A stretch of DNA of 64,000 nucleotides. It comes from Streptomyces fildesensis (GTDB taxonomy: Bacteria; Actinomycetota; Actinomycetes; Streptomycetales; Streptomycetaceae). A program made the translations under genes and the position numbers. The notes below the pieces were generated by a model that was given only the letters and a program-made list of their open reading frames with translations, was not told where the DNA came from and did not search any database. The DNA lies in the NCBI RefSeq assembly GCF_016107395.1, contig NZ_JAAIKO010000026.1, positions 45,189 through 109,188 on the forward strand, read 5' to 3'. Shown here one piece after another: positions 17,193-24,183 of the stretch (within the stretch, counting starts at the first letter, position 1; every line of letters starts with the position of its first letter).

Positions 17193-18011
17193 TCAAGGCT
17201 CTACCGGGCCGTCGCGCAGTACGCCTCGCACCTGGTCCAGCGACACCGTTTCCGGTGGGAACTCCGTCAGCCACCAGGTGGCTCCCGCTGTGGCGTAGGG
17301 CGTCGGATCGGCGCCGGGTGGGAGGGCGACGGCGATGTCGTACGGGGTCGTCCGTCCCCGGCGGAGCTCGGTGACGGTGGCGACGATGTCGGCGAGCTGG
17401 TCCGGGTGTTCGAGATTGACCGGGAAGAAGCCGTCGTGCCCGGCTGCGCGGCGCAGCGGTTTGACGTTGCCGGGAAGCCCCGCCACCCACACCGGCACGC
17501 CGGGCCGCTGCACCGGCCGGGGGAGGAAGGAGATGCCGTCGACGGTGTAGTGCCGGCTGTGGTGGTGCACCGGCTTGCCGGACCATGCGGCGGTGAGGAT
17601 CTCCAGGGACTCGTCGACCATCTGCCCCCGCCGGCGGTCGTCGAGTTCCTCGCCGGTCGCGCGGAGCTCGTCGGCGAAGCGGTCGCTGCCGAGACCGACG
17701 CCGAGGGTGAGGCGGCCGCCGCTGAGCCGGTCCAGCGTCGCGGTCTCCCTGGCGACCTTGGGGGGCCTGCGGCGGGCTAGAGGGGTGACCATGGGGCCGA
17801 GCCGAAGGTCCTGGGTGGCGGTGGCGATCGCGGCCAGCGTGATCCAGGGGTCGGCCACCTGCCGGATCGGCGCCCGCCAGCGCAGGTGGTCCCATACGAA
17901 CACGCCGTGCCAGCCGGCCTCCTCCGCCTCGGCGGCGAGATGTGCGACCACCATCGGTTCGGCGAGATCGTCGAAGATCGGCAGCCAGAGGGCCGAACGC
18001 AACCGGGTCAT
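17193..18011 (-). CDS. LLM-class flavin/F420-dependent oxidoreductase
   Basis: This 272-residue luciferase-like monooxygenase-class protein shows AEEAGWHGVFVWDH near the N-terminus. LRLGPMVTPLARRRPPKVARETATLDRLSGGRLTLGVGLG is the family signature, and PVWVAGLPGNVKPLRRAA the phosphate-binding part. In actinobacteria these usually use F420. The ATG at 18011 overlaps the stop of the upstream hydrolase as ATGA, so the two are co-translated and probably act in one small-molecule pathway. Confidence 0.83.
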   Translation of the reverse strand: MTRLRSALWLPIFDDLAEPMVVAHLAAEAEEAGWHGVFVWDHLRWRAPIRQVADPWITLAAIATATQDLRLGPMVTPLARRRPPKVARETATLDRLSGGRLTLGVGLGSDRFADELRATGEELDDRRRGQMVDESLEILTAAWSGKPVHHHSRHYTVDGISFLPRPVQRPGVPVWVAGLPGNVKPLRRAAGHDGFFPVNLEHPDQLADIVATVTELRRGRTTPYDIAVALPPGADPTPYATAGATWWLTEFPPETVSLDQVRGVLRDGPVEP

Positions 18012-18865
18012 GTCCGGCCGCCTGTGGTGTGCCGGATCAGAGCGGGTACGAACACGTCCCACAGCGGCATCGGGAGGTCGTGCCCCGCGCCTTCCAGGAC
18101 CAGCAGCTGAGCGCCGGGAACCGTGTCGCGCAGCGCCTGCCCGTGGGGGAGTGGGAGGAACGGGTCATGGTCGCCGTGCACCACCAGAGTGGGCGCCTTG
18201 ATGTCGGCGAAGCCGTGGGACGGCCCGTCGAAGGTCATCGCGTAGTGGTTGGTCAGGGTGGACGCGATGTTGCGTGTGCGGGTCACGTCCCGCTCGACCA
18301 GCGCACGCGTGGCGGTTTCGTCGAAATAGGGCGAGCCGCCCGAGTACGCCTTTGCCGAGGCGAAGACGAAGTCCACCACCGCGGCGTGATCGGCGGGGTC
18401 CGGGTCGGCGGGGGTGTTGTCGGTGAGCTCGGCCGACGGCGGTGGGAGGTGGTCGTCGCCCGTGGACGTGGAGACGAACGTCAGTGACGCGACCCGGTCG
18501 CAGTGGCCCACTCCGAGAATGAGCCCGATTCCGCCGGACATGGACCGGCACACGATGTGGGCGCGCTCGATGTTCAGGGCGTCCAGGATGCCGAGTGCGT
18601 CCCCGGCCAGGTCGGTGAACGTGTAGCCCGGGTGCCCGGGCGGGTAGCTGGTGGATCTGCCGGTGTCCCGGTTGTCGTAGCGGATCACGAACCGGTCGCC
18701 GTGTGCGAGCTGTTCGCACAGTTCGGCTTCCCACCAGAGCATGGAGGCGGCCGCACCATCGATGAGGAGGACCGCCGGGTTCGCGGGGTTTCCGAAGGTC
18801 TCGACGCACAGCTCGATATCGCTGATTTCGACGAGCTTCTCGCCGTGGGAAAGGTTGTGGGTCAT
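18008..18865 (-). CDS. Alpha/beta hydrolase
   Basis: This 285-residue hydrolase, started at ATG 18865, has PAVLLIDGAAASMLWWEAE (oxyanion region), RYDNRDTGRST, the Asp in LVVHGDHDPFLP and the His in GAGHDLP. The nucleophile elbow reads CRSMSGG instead of the usual GxSxGG; Ser is kept but the flanking glycines are changed. It belongs to the RdmC-like group. It is the first gene of a two-gene operon with the LLM oxidoreductase and is divergent from a LysR gene. Confidence 0.82.
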   Translation of the reverse strand: MTHNLSHGEKLVEISDIELCVETFGNPANPAVLLIDGAAASMLWWEAELCEQLAHGDRFVIRYDNRDTGRSTSYPPGHPGYTFTDLAGDALGILDALNIERAHIVCRSMSGGIGLILGVGHCDRVASLTFVSTSTGDDHLPPPSAELTDNTPADPDPADHAAVVDFVFASAKAYSGGSPYFDETATRALVERDVTRTRNIASTLTNHYAMTFDGPSHGFADIKAPTLVVHGDHDPFLPLPHGQALRDTVPGAQLLVLEGAGHDLPMPLWDVFVPALIRHTTGGRT

Positions 18866-18891
18866 GAACCCCACGCTAGGCCAGGCCATCC

Positions 18892-18906
18892 ATCGCGAAA
18901 AGCGAT
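18892..18906. promoter_or_regulatory. LysR-type box (T-N11-A) in the divergent intergenic region
   Basis: ATCGC-GAAAA-GCGAT is a perfect inverted repeat containing the LysR consensus T-N11-A (T18893, A18905). It sits between the hydrolase operon and the lysR gene, 27 bp upstream of the hydrolase ATG. A looser ATCG-N9-CGAT copy lies at 18915-18931. Confidence 0.65.
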
Positions 18907-18961
18907 AGAATCCGATCGAAGCAATCACGATCAGCGATGTCTATGAGCTCCGAGGGGCCCC

Positions 18962-19858
18962 GTGCCTGACGTCGAACTGCGGCATCTCACCACGCTGGCC
19001 GCCGTCGCTGACGAGGGCTCGTTCGGGCGGGCCGCCGCGCGGCTGGGGTACACCCAGTCGACGGTGAGTCAGCAGATCGCGGCGTTGGAGAAAGCCGTCG
19101 GCGGTGCCGTGTTCGACCGGCCCGGCGGGCCGAAACCGGTGCGGATCACCCCGCTCGGCGCCGTGGTGCTGGCACACGGACGCGAGTTGCTGGCGAAGGC
19201 CCAGTCGATGGCAGCGGCCGTGGACCGGTTCAAGGCCGGCGACGGCCGGGTCGACATCGGCACCTTCCAGAGCGTGTCCAACGTGATCCTGCCGCTGGTC
19301 GTCCGCCGGCTCCGGGACGAGCACCCCGGCTGCGACATCAGGCTGTTCGAGGAGGAGACCGACCGGCCACACGTCGGTGAACTCGACCTGATGTTCTTCG
19401 ACGGCCGTGTCGACGGCGACGTCGAACACCTCAAATTGCTCGACGATCCCTACTTGCTGGTGGCACGCCGCGGCACTTTCCCCGACGGACCGGTGGATCC
19501 GGCCGGACTCGACGCCGCACCGATGGTGGCGCACCCACCGATCTGCGACCAGGCCCGGCTGGAGCAGGCGCTCGCACACCGCGGCGTACGGCCGCGGATC
19601 GTGTTCCGCACCGCCGGCAACGAAACCGTGCTGTCGATGGTGCGCGCCGGCATGGGTGTGGCGGTACTGCCGCAGCTCGCCGTCGGCGGTGCCGACGTCG
19701 GCTCCGATGAGTCGCTGTCCATCCACGAACTCCGGCCGGCGCTCCCGCCACGCGAGATCTTCCTGCTGTGGCAGGCGGATCGGACCCACTCCCCACTCGC
19801 GGCACGGGCGATCGAGATCGCCGTAGACGTCGTAGGCATGATCGCCGAGCGCGCGTGA
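18962..19858 (+). CDS. LysR-family transcriptional regulator
   Basis: This 298-residue protein starts with GTG. The N-terminal winged helix is LRHLTTLAAVADEGSFGRAAARLGYTQSTVSQQIAALE (residues 5-42), followed by the linker helix and a periplasmic-binding-protein-like sensor domain with MVRAGMGVAVLPQLAV. It is divergent from the hydrolase/LLM operon, with a T-N11-A box between, so it very likely controls that operon and itself. Confidence 0.88.
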   Translation: MPDVELRHLTTLAAVADEGSFGRAAARLGYTQSTVSQQIAALEKAVGGAVFDRPGGPKPVRITPLGAVVLAHGRELLAKAQSMAAAVDRFKAGDGRVDIGTFQSVSNVILPLVVRRLRDEHPGCDIRLFEEETDRPHVGELDLMFFDGRVDGDVEHLKLLDDPYLLVARRGTFPDGPVDPAGLDAAPMVAHPPICDQARLEQALAHRGVRPRIVFRTAGNETVLSMVRAGMGVAVLPQLAVGGADVGSDESLSIHELRPALPPREIFLLWQADRTHSPLAARAIEIAVDVVGMIAERA

Positions 19859-19875
19859 GCAGGGAGGGGAGCCGG

Positions 19876-20354
19876 TCATGACTCGGTGTGTGACAGGGCC
19901 GCGGGTGGCGCAGTCGCCCCGCGATGCTTGATGTTGACGGGTGAGGCCTTGGCCAGTGCAACCGGGTTCAAGAAGCGCAGCGGACCGATCAGGCGGGATG
20001 CGAACAGATGCATGTGCCGGGGCGCCGATTCATCGCGCGCTGCCGCCGAGAACATCAGCCGCTCCATGGGATAGAACGGACGGGCCTTGGCGAAGTCGGC
20101 GGCCAGAAACTGGTGGCCGCGCAGCCGGCGCCGGTGCCTGCGCGCGTACATCGCGAGTGACCTGTCGAGGTGGTCCTGGCCGGCTGCGGCTGGGGCGACC
20201 GCCTCTGCCAGCCATAGCGCGGACTGCAGGGCCCACCCGCATCCCCACAGGGGATCGCCGGTCAGGACGGCGTCGCCGATGAACGCGACGCCCGGTGCGG
20301 TCGGCTTGCGGCTGTGCAGCGGGTAGTTGCCCGTCAGGTGCGTGGGCAGTTGTC
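19876..20354 (-). pseudogene. C-terminal remnant of a FAD-dependent oxidoreductase (halogenase/geranylgeranyl reductase-like)
   Basis: The open frame carries APGVAFIGDAVLTGDPLWGCGWALQSALWLAEA, the conserved GDAxxxxDPxxGxGxxxA motif that closes the FAD site. A helical tail (YARRHRRRLRGHQFL) follows. The N-terminal Rossmann domain with GxGxxG is absent; homology starts sharply at about 20354 after QLPTHLTGNYPLHS. The gene is 5'-truncated, and the break lies about 130 bp from the start of the SRPBCC operon. Confidence 0.7.
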
Positions 20355-20452
20355 AAGAGAGTCGTGGATCGGGTGATGTCGCCGCGGAGCGCACTCGCGC
20401 TCATTGCGCAACAAGAGGTTGCGGATGGCCGGTGCCGCCACTAGAGTCATGT

Positions 20453-20467
20453 GCAACCAATGGTTGC
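20453..20467. promoter_or_regulatory. Palindromic operator of the SRPBCC-arsR operon
   Basis: GCAACCA-A-TGGTTGC is a perfect 7+1+7 palindrome 17 bp upstream of the SRPBCC start. Its position ahead of an ArsR-encoding operon suggests autorepression by the ArsR protein. Confidence 0.68.
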
Positions 20468-20484
20468 CTATCGGAGGGTCCGTG

Positions 20485-20934
20485 ATGGAGTTCGGAAAGT
20501 TGGAGCGCGAGATCCGGATCGACGCGGCACCGGAGATCGTGTTCGATGTGGTGAGTCGTCCCGAGCACATCAAGATGTGGTGGTCCGATGACGCGTCGTT
20601 CGAGCCTGCGCCAGGAGCGGTCGGCGAACTGGTGTGGGGCGACCGTGCCGGGGTCGAAGCGATCACGGTGGTCGACGTGGATCCGCCCCGCAGGTTCGCG
20701 TTCCGCTGGGTCGCTCCTGAGGGTCAGTTGCCCGATGCGGACAACTCTCTCCTGGTCACCTTCGAGCTCGAGCCCTCCGGAGACGGCACGGTCGTGCGCC
20801 TGACCGAGAGCGGCTGGCGGGAGAAGGGCTGGGAAGCCGCCGTGCTCGAGGAGTCCTTCCACGACCACGAGCGCGGCTGGGACCTGTTCCTGCCCAGGCT
20901 GCAGAGCTACGCCCCTTCCGCGGTGACGCAGTGA
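20485..20934 (+). CDS. SRPBCC (AHSA1/START-like) family protein
   Basis: This 149-residue protein, started at ATG 20485 after GGAGGG, shows MEFGKLEREIRIDAAPEIVFDVVSRPEHIKMWW. It then has strands of the AHSA1 type ending in the amphipathic helix EESFHDHERGWDLFLPRLQ. The fold is a hydrophobic pocket used for binding or converting small lipophilic molecules. It overlaps the arsR start by 4 nt (GTGA), a very common SRPBCC-ArsR pairing in which both respond to the same signal. Confidence 0.85.
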   Translation: MEFGKLEREIRIDAAPEIVFDVVSRPEHIKMWWSDDASFEPAPGAVGELVWGDRAGVEAITVVDVDPPRRFAFRWVAPEGQLPDADNSLLVTFELEPSGDGTVVRLTESGWREKGWEAAVLEESFHDHERGWDLFLPRLQSYAPSAVTQ

Positions 20935-21269
20935 CCGTCGCCGTCGACGACGAACTCTGGTCGGCGATCGGCGACCCGAGCAGGCGCCGCCTGCTCGACC
21001 TGCTGCTCGCGGAAGGAGTCGGTACGCCGACCAGCCTGAGCGAGCGTCTCCCGATCTCGCGCCAAGCGGTCACCAAGCACCTGGGCGTCCTCGATCGCGC
21101 AGGCCTCGTGCACGCGACACCGATGGGCCGCGAGCGGCGCTACGAGGTCGACGAGGCGCAGCTGGCCCGTGCCGTCCGGCAGCTGAATGAGGTCGGCAAG
21201 ACGTGGGATGCGCGACTGAACCGCATCAAGCGCATCGCGGAAGAGATCCAGCGTCAGAGACGCGACTGA
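20931..21269 (+). CDS. ArsR-family transcriptional repressor
   Basis: This 112-residue winged-helix protein starts with GTG inside the last codons of the SRPBCC gene. DDELWSAIGDPSRRRLLDLLL and PTSLSERLPISRQAVTKHLGVLDRAGLV form the DNA-binding part, followed by GRERRYEVDEAQLARA. There is no ELCVCDL metal motif, so the signal is probably not a metal. It likely represses its own operon through the 20453-20467 palindrome. Confidence 0.88.
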   Translation: MTVAVDDELWSAIGDPSRRRLLDLLLAEGVGTPTSLSERLPISRQAVTKHLGVLDRAGLVHATPMGRERRYEVDEAQLARAVRQLNEVGKTWDARLNRIKRIAEEIQRQRRD

Positions 21270-21347
21270 CCGACAGGCCGCCGGAAGAGATCACACCGCG
21301 CTGCCTGCGTCATCATCCGGAAGAACCAGTCACCTGTGGAGGACACC

Positions 21348-22160
21348 ATGAGTGGATTGCTGCTCGGCGACAAGAACGCCGTGATCTATGGAGGCGGGGG
21401 CGCCATCGGCGGCGCCGTCGCGCGGGTGTTCGCCCGGGAAGGCGCGAGGGTCTTCATCGCCGGGCGGACGCAGGCGAAGCTCGACGCCGTGGCGCGTGAT
21501 ATCGCCGCCACAGGTGGAAGGGTCGAGACCGCGCAGGTCGACGTTCTCGATCAACAGGCGGTCGAGAAGCACGCCGATGCGGTCGCGGCGACGGCCGGCA
21601 CCATCGACATCGCCCTGAACGCCGTGAGTGTCATGCACGACCAGGGGACCTTGCTGGCGGACCTCTCGCTGGAAGAGTTCATGCGGCCGATCGATGGCTT
21701 TCTGCGGACGTTGTTCATCACCAGCAAGGCTGTGGCACGGCACATGGGCCGCGAGCGTCCTGGCGTCATCCTGACCCTGTCCGAGCCGGGTTCGAAACTG
21801 GCGGTGCGCGGCATCCTGGGGCACAGCGTGAGCGCGGCCGGCAAGGAGGCCTTCTCGCGGGTTCTGGCCGCGGAGCTGGCACCCGACAACATCCGGGTGA
21901 TCTGCATCCGTCCACACGCTGTCGTCGATGCGCCGGCAGCCGGTTCCTACACCAAGGACCTCTTCAAGCAGACCGCGGCAGCGGCCGGGCAGTCGGTCCA
22001 GGAAATGCTCGAAGGCGGGGGGATGGTGCAGGGGACGCTTCTCAAGAGGCTGCCCACGCTCTCCCAAATCGCGGAGACAGCCGCGTTCCTGGCTTCGGAT
22101 CGGGCTGGAGCCATGACCGGAACCATCGCCAATCTGTCCGCCGGCGCGCTGGTCGACTGA
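21348..22160 (+). CDS. Atypical short-chain dehydrogenase/reductase-like protein
   Basis: This 270-residue SDR-fold protein starts at ATG 21348 after GGAGGA. The dinucleotide site is NAVIYGGGGAIGGAVARVFAREGA, followed by IALNAVS and a C-terminal AAFLASDRAGAMTGTIANLSAGALVD. The catalytic YxxxK is altered: the aligned stretch is HSVSAAGKEAFSR, so Lys is present but Tyr is replaced by Ser. It may be a divergent enzyme or a non-catalytic family member. It follows arsR by 78 bp and could be in the same operon. Confidence 0.82.
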   Translation: MSGLLLGDKNAVIYGGGGAIGGAVARVFAREGARVFIAGRTQAKLDAVARDIAATGGRVETAQVDVLDQQAVEKHADAVAATAGTIDIALNAVSVMHDQGTLLADLSLEEFMRPIDGFLRTLFITSKAVARHMGRERPGVILTLSEPGSKLAVRGILGHSVSAAGKEAFSRVLAAELAPDNIRVICIRPHAVVDAPAAGSYTKDLFKQTAAAAGQSVQEMLEGGGMVQGTLLKRLPTLSQIAETAAFLASDRAGAMTGTIANLSAGALVD

Positions 22161-22290
22161 GGCCGCCATGTCCGGTGGCGATCGCTTGCGGTCCTCGGTC
22201 GGGCGACGTGCTCCTATGGTCAAATCCCACCCCTGTTGAGTAAGGTGCACTACGAACTAGCACCTATTACCCATCAGGGGGCGGGCGGCG

Positions 22291-22944
22291 ATGCCGGACA
22301 CCAGGATCAGTGAGCTCGTGCGGATGTGGATCAGCGGCTGGGTCGTCTCCCGCGGCAGCTCGGACCCGATCGACGAGCCGTGGGGGTGGACGATCGACGT
22401 CGGGCAGCCCCAGCACGTCGCCCGGCACGTGCTGCCGGAGCCCTCCGAAGCCGATGTGCGCAAGATCGTCGCCGCGACGAGCGCGCCCGGGACGTGGCTG
22501 AAGCTGTTCGCCGAGGAGCAGGCGGTCCTGCCCTGGGCCGGGCCGGGCTGGCGGTGCGACAGTCCCGGGTTTCTGATGACCTGCCACCTGGGACCGGAGC
22601 ACCCTGAGGTGCCGGCCGGGTACACGCTCACCAGTTGGACCCGGGGTGGTGTCGGCCGAGTGCTGGTCCGCATGCCTGCCGGGCACTTCGCCGCCCGTGG
22701 ACAGATCGCTCAGGCAGGCGCCCATGTCGTGGTCGACCAGGTCGAGACCGCCGCCGAGCACCGGCGCCAGGGGCTCGGCGGCCTGGTGATGCGCACGCTG
22801 CAGAGCACCGCGTACGAAGCCGGTGCAAGGACCGGCGTCCTGGTCGGTACGCCCGAGGGCCGGGCGCTCTACTCCTCGCTGGGCTGGACCATGCACTCCC
22901 CGATGACGAGCCTCTGCTACGAGCCGTCGGCTGCCGCTCGGTGA
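22291..22944 (+). CDS. GNAT-family N-acetyltransferase
   Basis: This 217-residue protein has its GNAT core in the C-terminal half. HVVVDQVETAAEHRRQGLGGLVMRTLQSTAYEAG contains the acetyl-CoA pyrophosphate loop (R-R-x-G-L-G), and GTPEGRALYSSLGWTMHSPM is the final strand-helix. The N-terminal half (WISGWVVSRGSS) is a less conserved extension common in actinobacterial members. The substrate is unknown. Confidence 0.82.
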   Translation: MPDTRISELVRMWISGWVVSRGSSDPIDEPWGWTIDVGQPQHVARHVLPEPSEADVRKIVAATSAPGTWLKLFAEEQAVLPWAGPGWRCDSPGFLMTCHLGPEHPEVPAGYTLTSWTRGGVGRVLVRMPAGHFAARGQIAQAGAHVVVDQVETAAEHRRQGLGGLVMRTLQSTAYEAGARTGVLVGTPEGRALYSSLGWTMHSPMTSLCYEPSAAAR

Positions 22945-23009
22945 GATCGCTCTCCGGCCAGGCCTCGCCTTCGGAGAAGGCCCATGCCCGATGTGCCTGG
23001 AGCGGCTCT

Positions 23010-23035
23010 CCCTGAGGCGGTCCACGGTCTCAGGG
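23010..23035 (-). terminator. Possible terminator of the rhs operon
   Basis: CCCTGAG (23010-23016) pairs with CTCAGGG (23029-23035) across a 12-nt loop. It overlaps the last codons of the final gene of the minus-strand rhs operon. The stem is only 7 bp, so this is tentative. Confidence 0.4.
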
Positions 23036-23413
23036 CCGCTCCTCGGCGTTGCCGGCGGTGTCGGCACTGCCGAGGAGCGGTCTCCAGGGCAGGGCGTCGC
23101 GCCAGCGGCCGTCGTCGCGGGCCCAGCTCTTGACCACGTCGGCCACCACGTCATGGCCGTACATGTCGAACGGGGCGGCGACGTCGGCCTGGAAGTGGGC
23201 CTGGGGCCCGCCCTCGCGGTACTCGATCAGGCAGCTCAGGTCGTCGTTGAGGTGGACCTGGATGAAGTGTTCTCCCGGCAGTGGCGGATCGACGCGTTCG
23301 ACGATGACGAATCGATGAAGCAGGTTCATCTCGCTGAGCAGGTCGTACAGCTGGTCCTCGTGGGGGTCGTCCCACGTGTCCCCGCTCCAGGTCCGCGCCC
23401 GCACCCGCGTCAC
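23030..23413 (-). CDS. Candidate Imm1-like immunity protein of the rhs locus
   Basis: This small acidic 127-residue cytosolic protein starts with GTG and overlaps the previous gene by 4 nt. Its core, CLIEYREGGPQAHFQADVAAP then DVVADVVKSWARDD and a Trp-rich end (DGRWRDALPWRPL), resembles from memory Imm1-type immunity proteins found downstream of Streptomyces Rhs/T7SS toxins. As last gene of the rhs operon it is the best candidate to neutralise the toxin tip. The family assignment is tentative; the positional argument is stronger. Confidence 0.6.
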   Translation of the reverse strand: MTRVRARTWSGDTWDDPHEDQLYDLLSEMNLLHRFVIVERVDPPLPGEHFIQVHLNDDLSCLIEYREGGPQAHFQADVAAPFDMYGHDVVADVVKSWARDDGRWRDALPWRPLLGSADTAGNAEERP

Positions 23414-24153
23414 GATCCGCTGCCCGCACCCGTCACGTTCTGCTCGGAGTACTTCAGCAATTCATCGATGGTGATCTCGCGCTTCCCAGAGGCCCCGGAA
23501 AGGGTCAGCGCTGTGTCCCACTCGGCCCGGGAGACCTCGCCGGCCGCGTTCTCCCATTCGACGTGACTGCCGGGCGCGTCTTCCAGCAGCGGCAGTTCGC
23601 GCAGCAGCCGGGACAGGGGTGCCAGAACGCGGTCGGGGCCCTTGCTGCCGCCCTGGGTGCGGGTGTTGGTGTAGCTCAGCTTCAGGAAGGGCACCTGCTC
23701 GCGCTCCAGCTTGGTGGGCTGCAGCATCTTCCTGAACCTTTCCCACGCCTCGTCCTCGGTCTCGGTCCCGGAGAATTCGTTCCGGTATCCGGGAAAGACC
23801 GCAAGCGTCGCCTGGTGGAGCTCGGGAAGCGCCTGGGAATGGTAGTCGTGCACGGCGGGACCCACCGCGACAATGGTGTCGAACTCCCAGCCGGGATACG
23901 AGAACCCCCCGACGGCGACCAGCGGCCGGTCCCCGGCGGCGAACTCCGCGCTGTGCTCACGGGCGAACTCCAGAACGGCGCGGGCCAGCCCCGCGTCGTA
24001 CCGGCCCATGACGTTCATCTGCAACGACCGGCTCTTGTCCGGGGTGAGGACAGCGTCGAAGTTGAACACCGCGCGCGACCAGTGCCAGGCGTCCGGCAGC
24101 CCCTCGACCGGTGTGGCGCCCGGGAGCGCGGACACCGTGGATGTGAGGTCCAT
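23410..24153 (-). CDS. Unknown protein encoded between the Rhs toxin and its candidate immunity gene
   Basis: This 247-residue protein has no signal peptide or membrane helix and no family I recognise. Visible stretches are WHWSRAVFNFDAVLTPDKSR, VAVGGFSYPGWEFDTIVAVG and PFLKLSYTNTRTQGGSKGPD. It starts 30 nt after the rhs stop and overlaps the downstream gene by 4 nt, so the three genes form one operon. It may be a second immunity protein, a toxin-specific chaperone, or the remnant immunity gene of an earlier toxin tip. It deserves a structure-based search. Confidence 0.6.
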   Translation of the reverse strand: MDLTSTVSALPGATPVEGLPDAWHWSRAVFNFDAVLTPDKSRSLQMNVMGRYDAGLARAVLEFAREHSAEFAAGDRPLVAVGGFSYPGWEFDTIVAVGPAVHDYHSQALPELHQATLAVFPGYRNEFSGTETEDEAWERFRKMLQPTKLEREQVPFLKLSYTNTRTQGGSKGPDRVLAPLSRLLRELPLLEDAPGSHVEWENAAGEVSRAEWDTALTLSGASGKREITIDELLKYSEQNVTGAGSGS

Positions 24154-24183
24154 CGTCTGTCTCCTTCTCGTTGTCCCGCCCCG

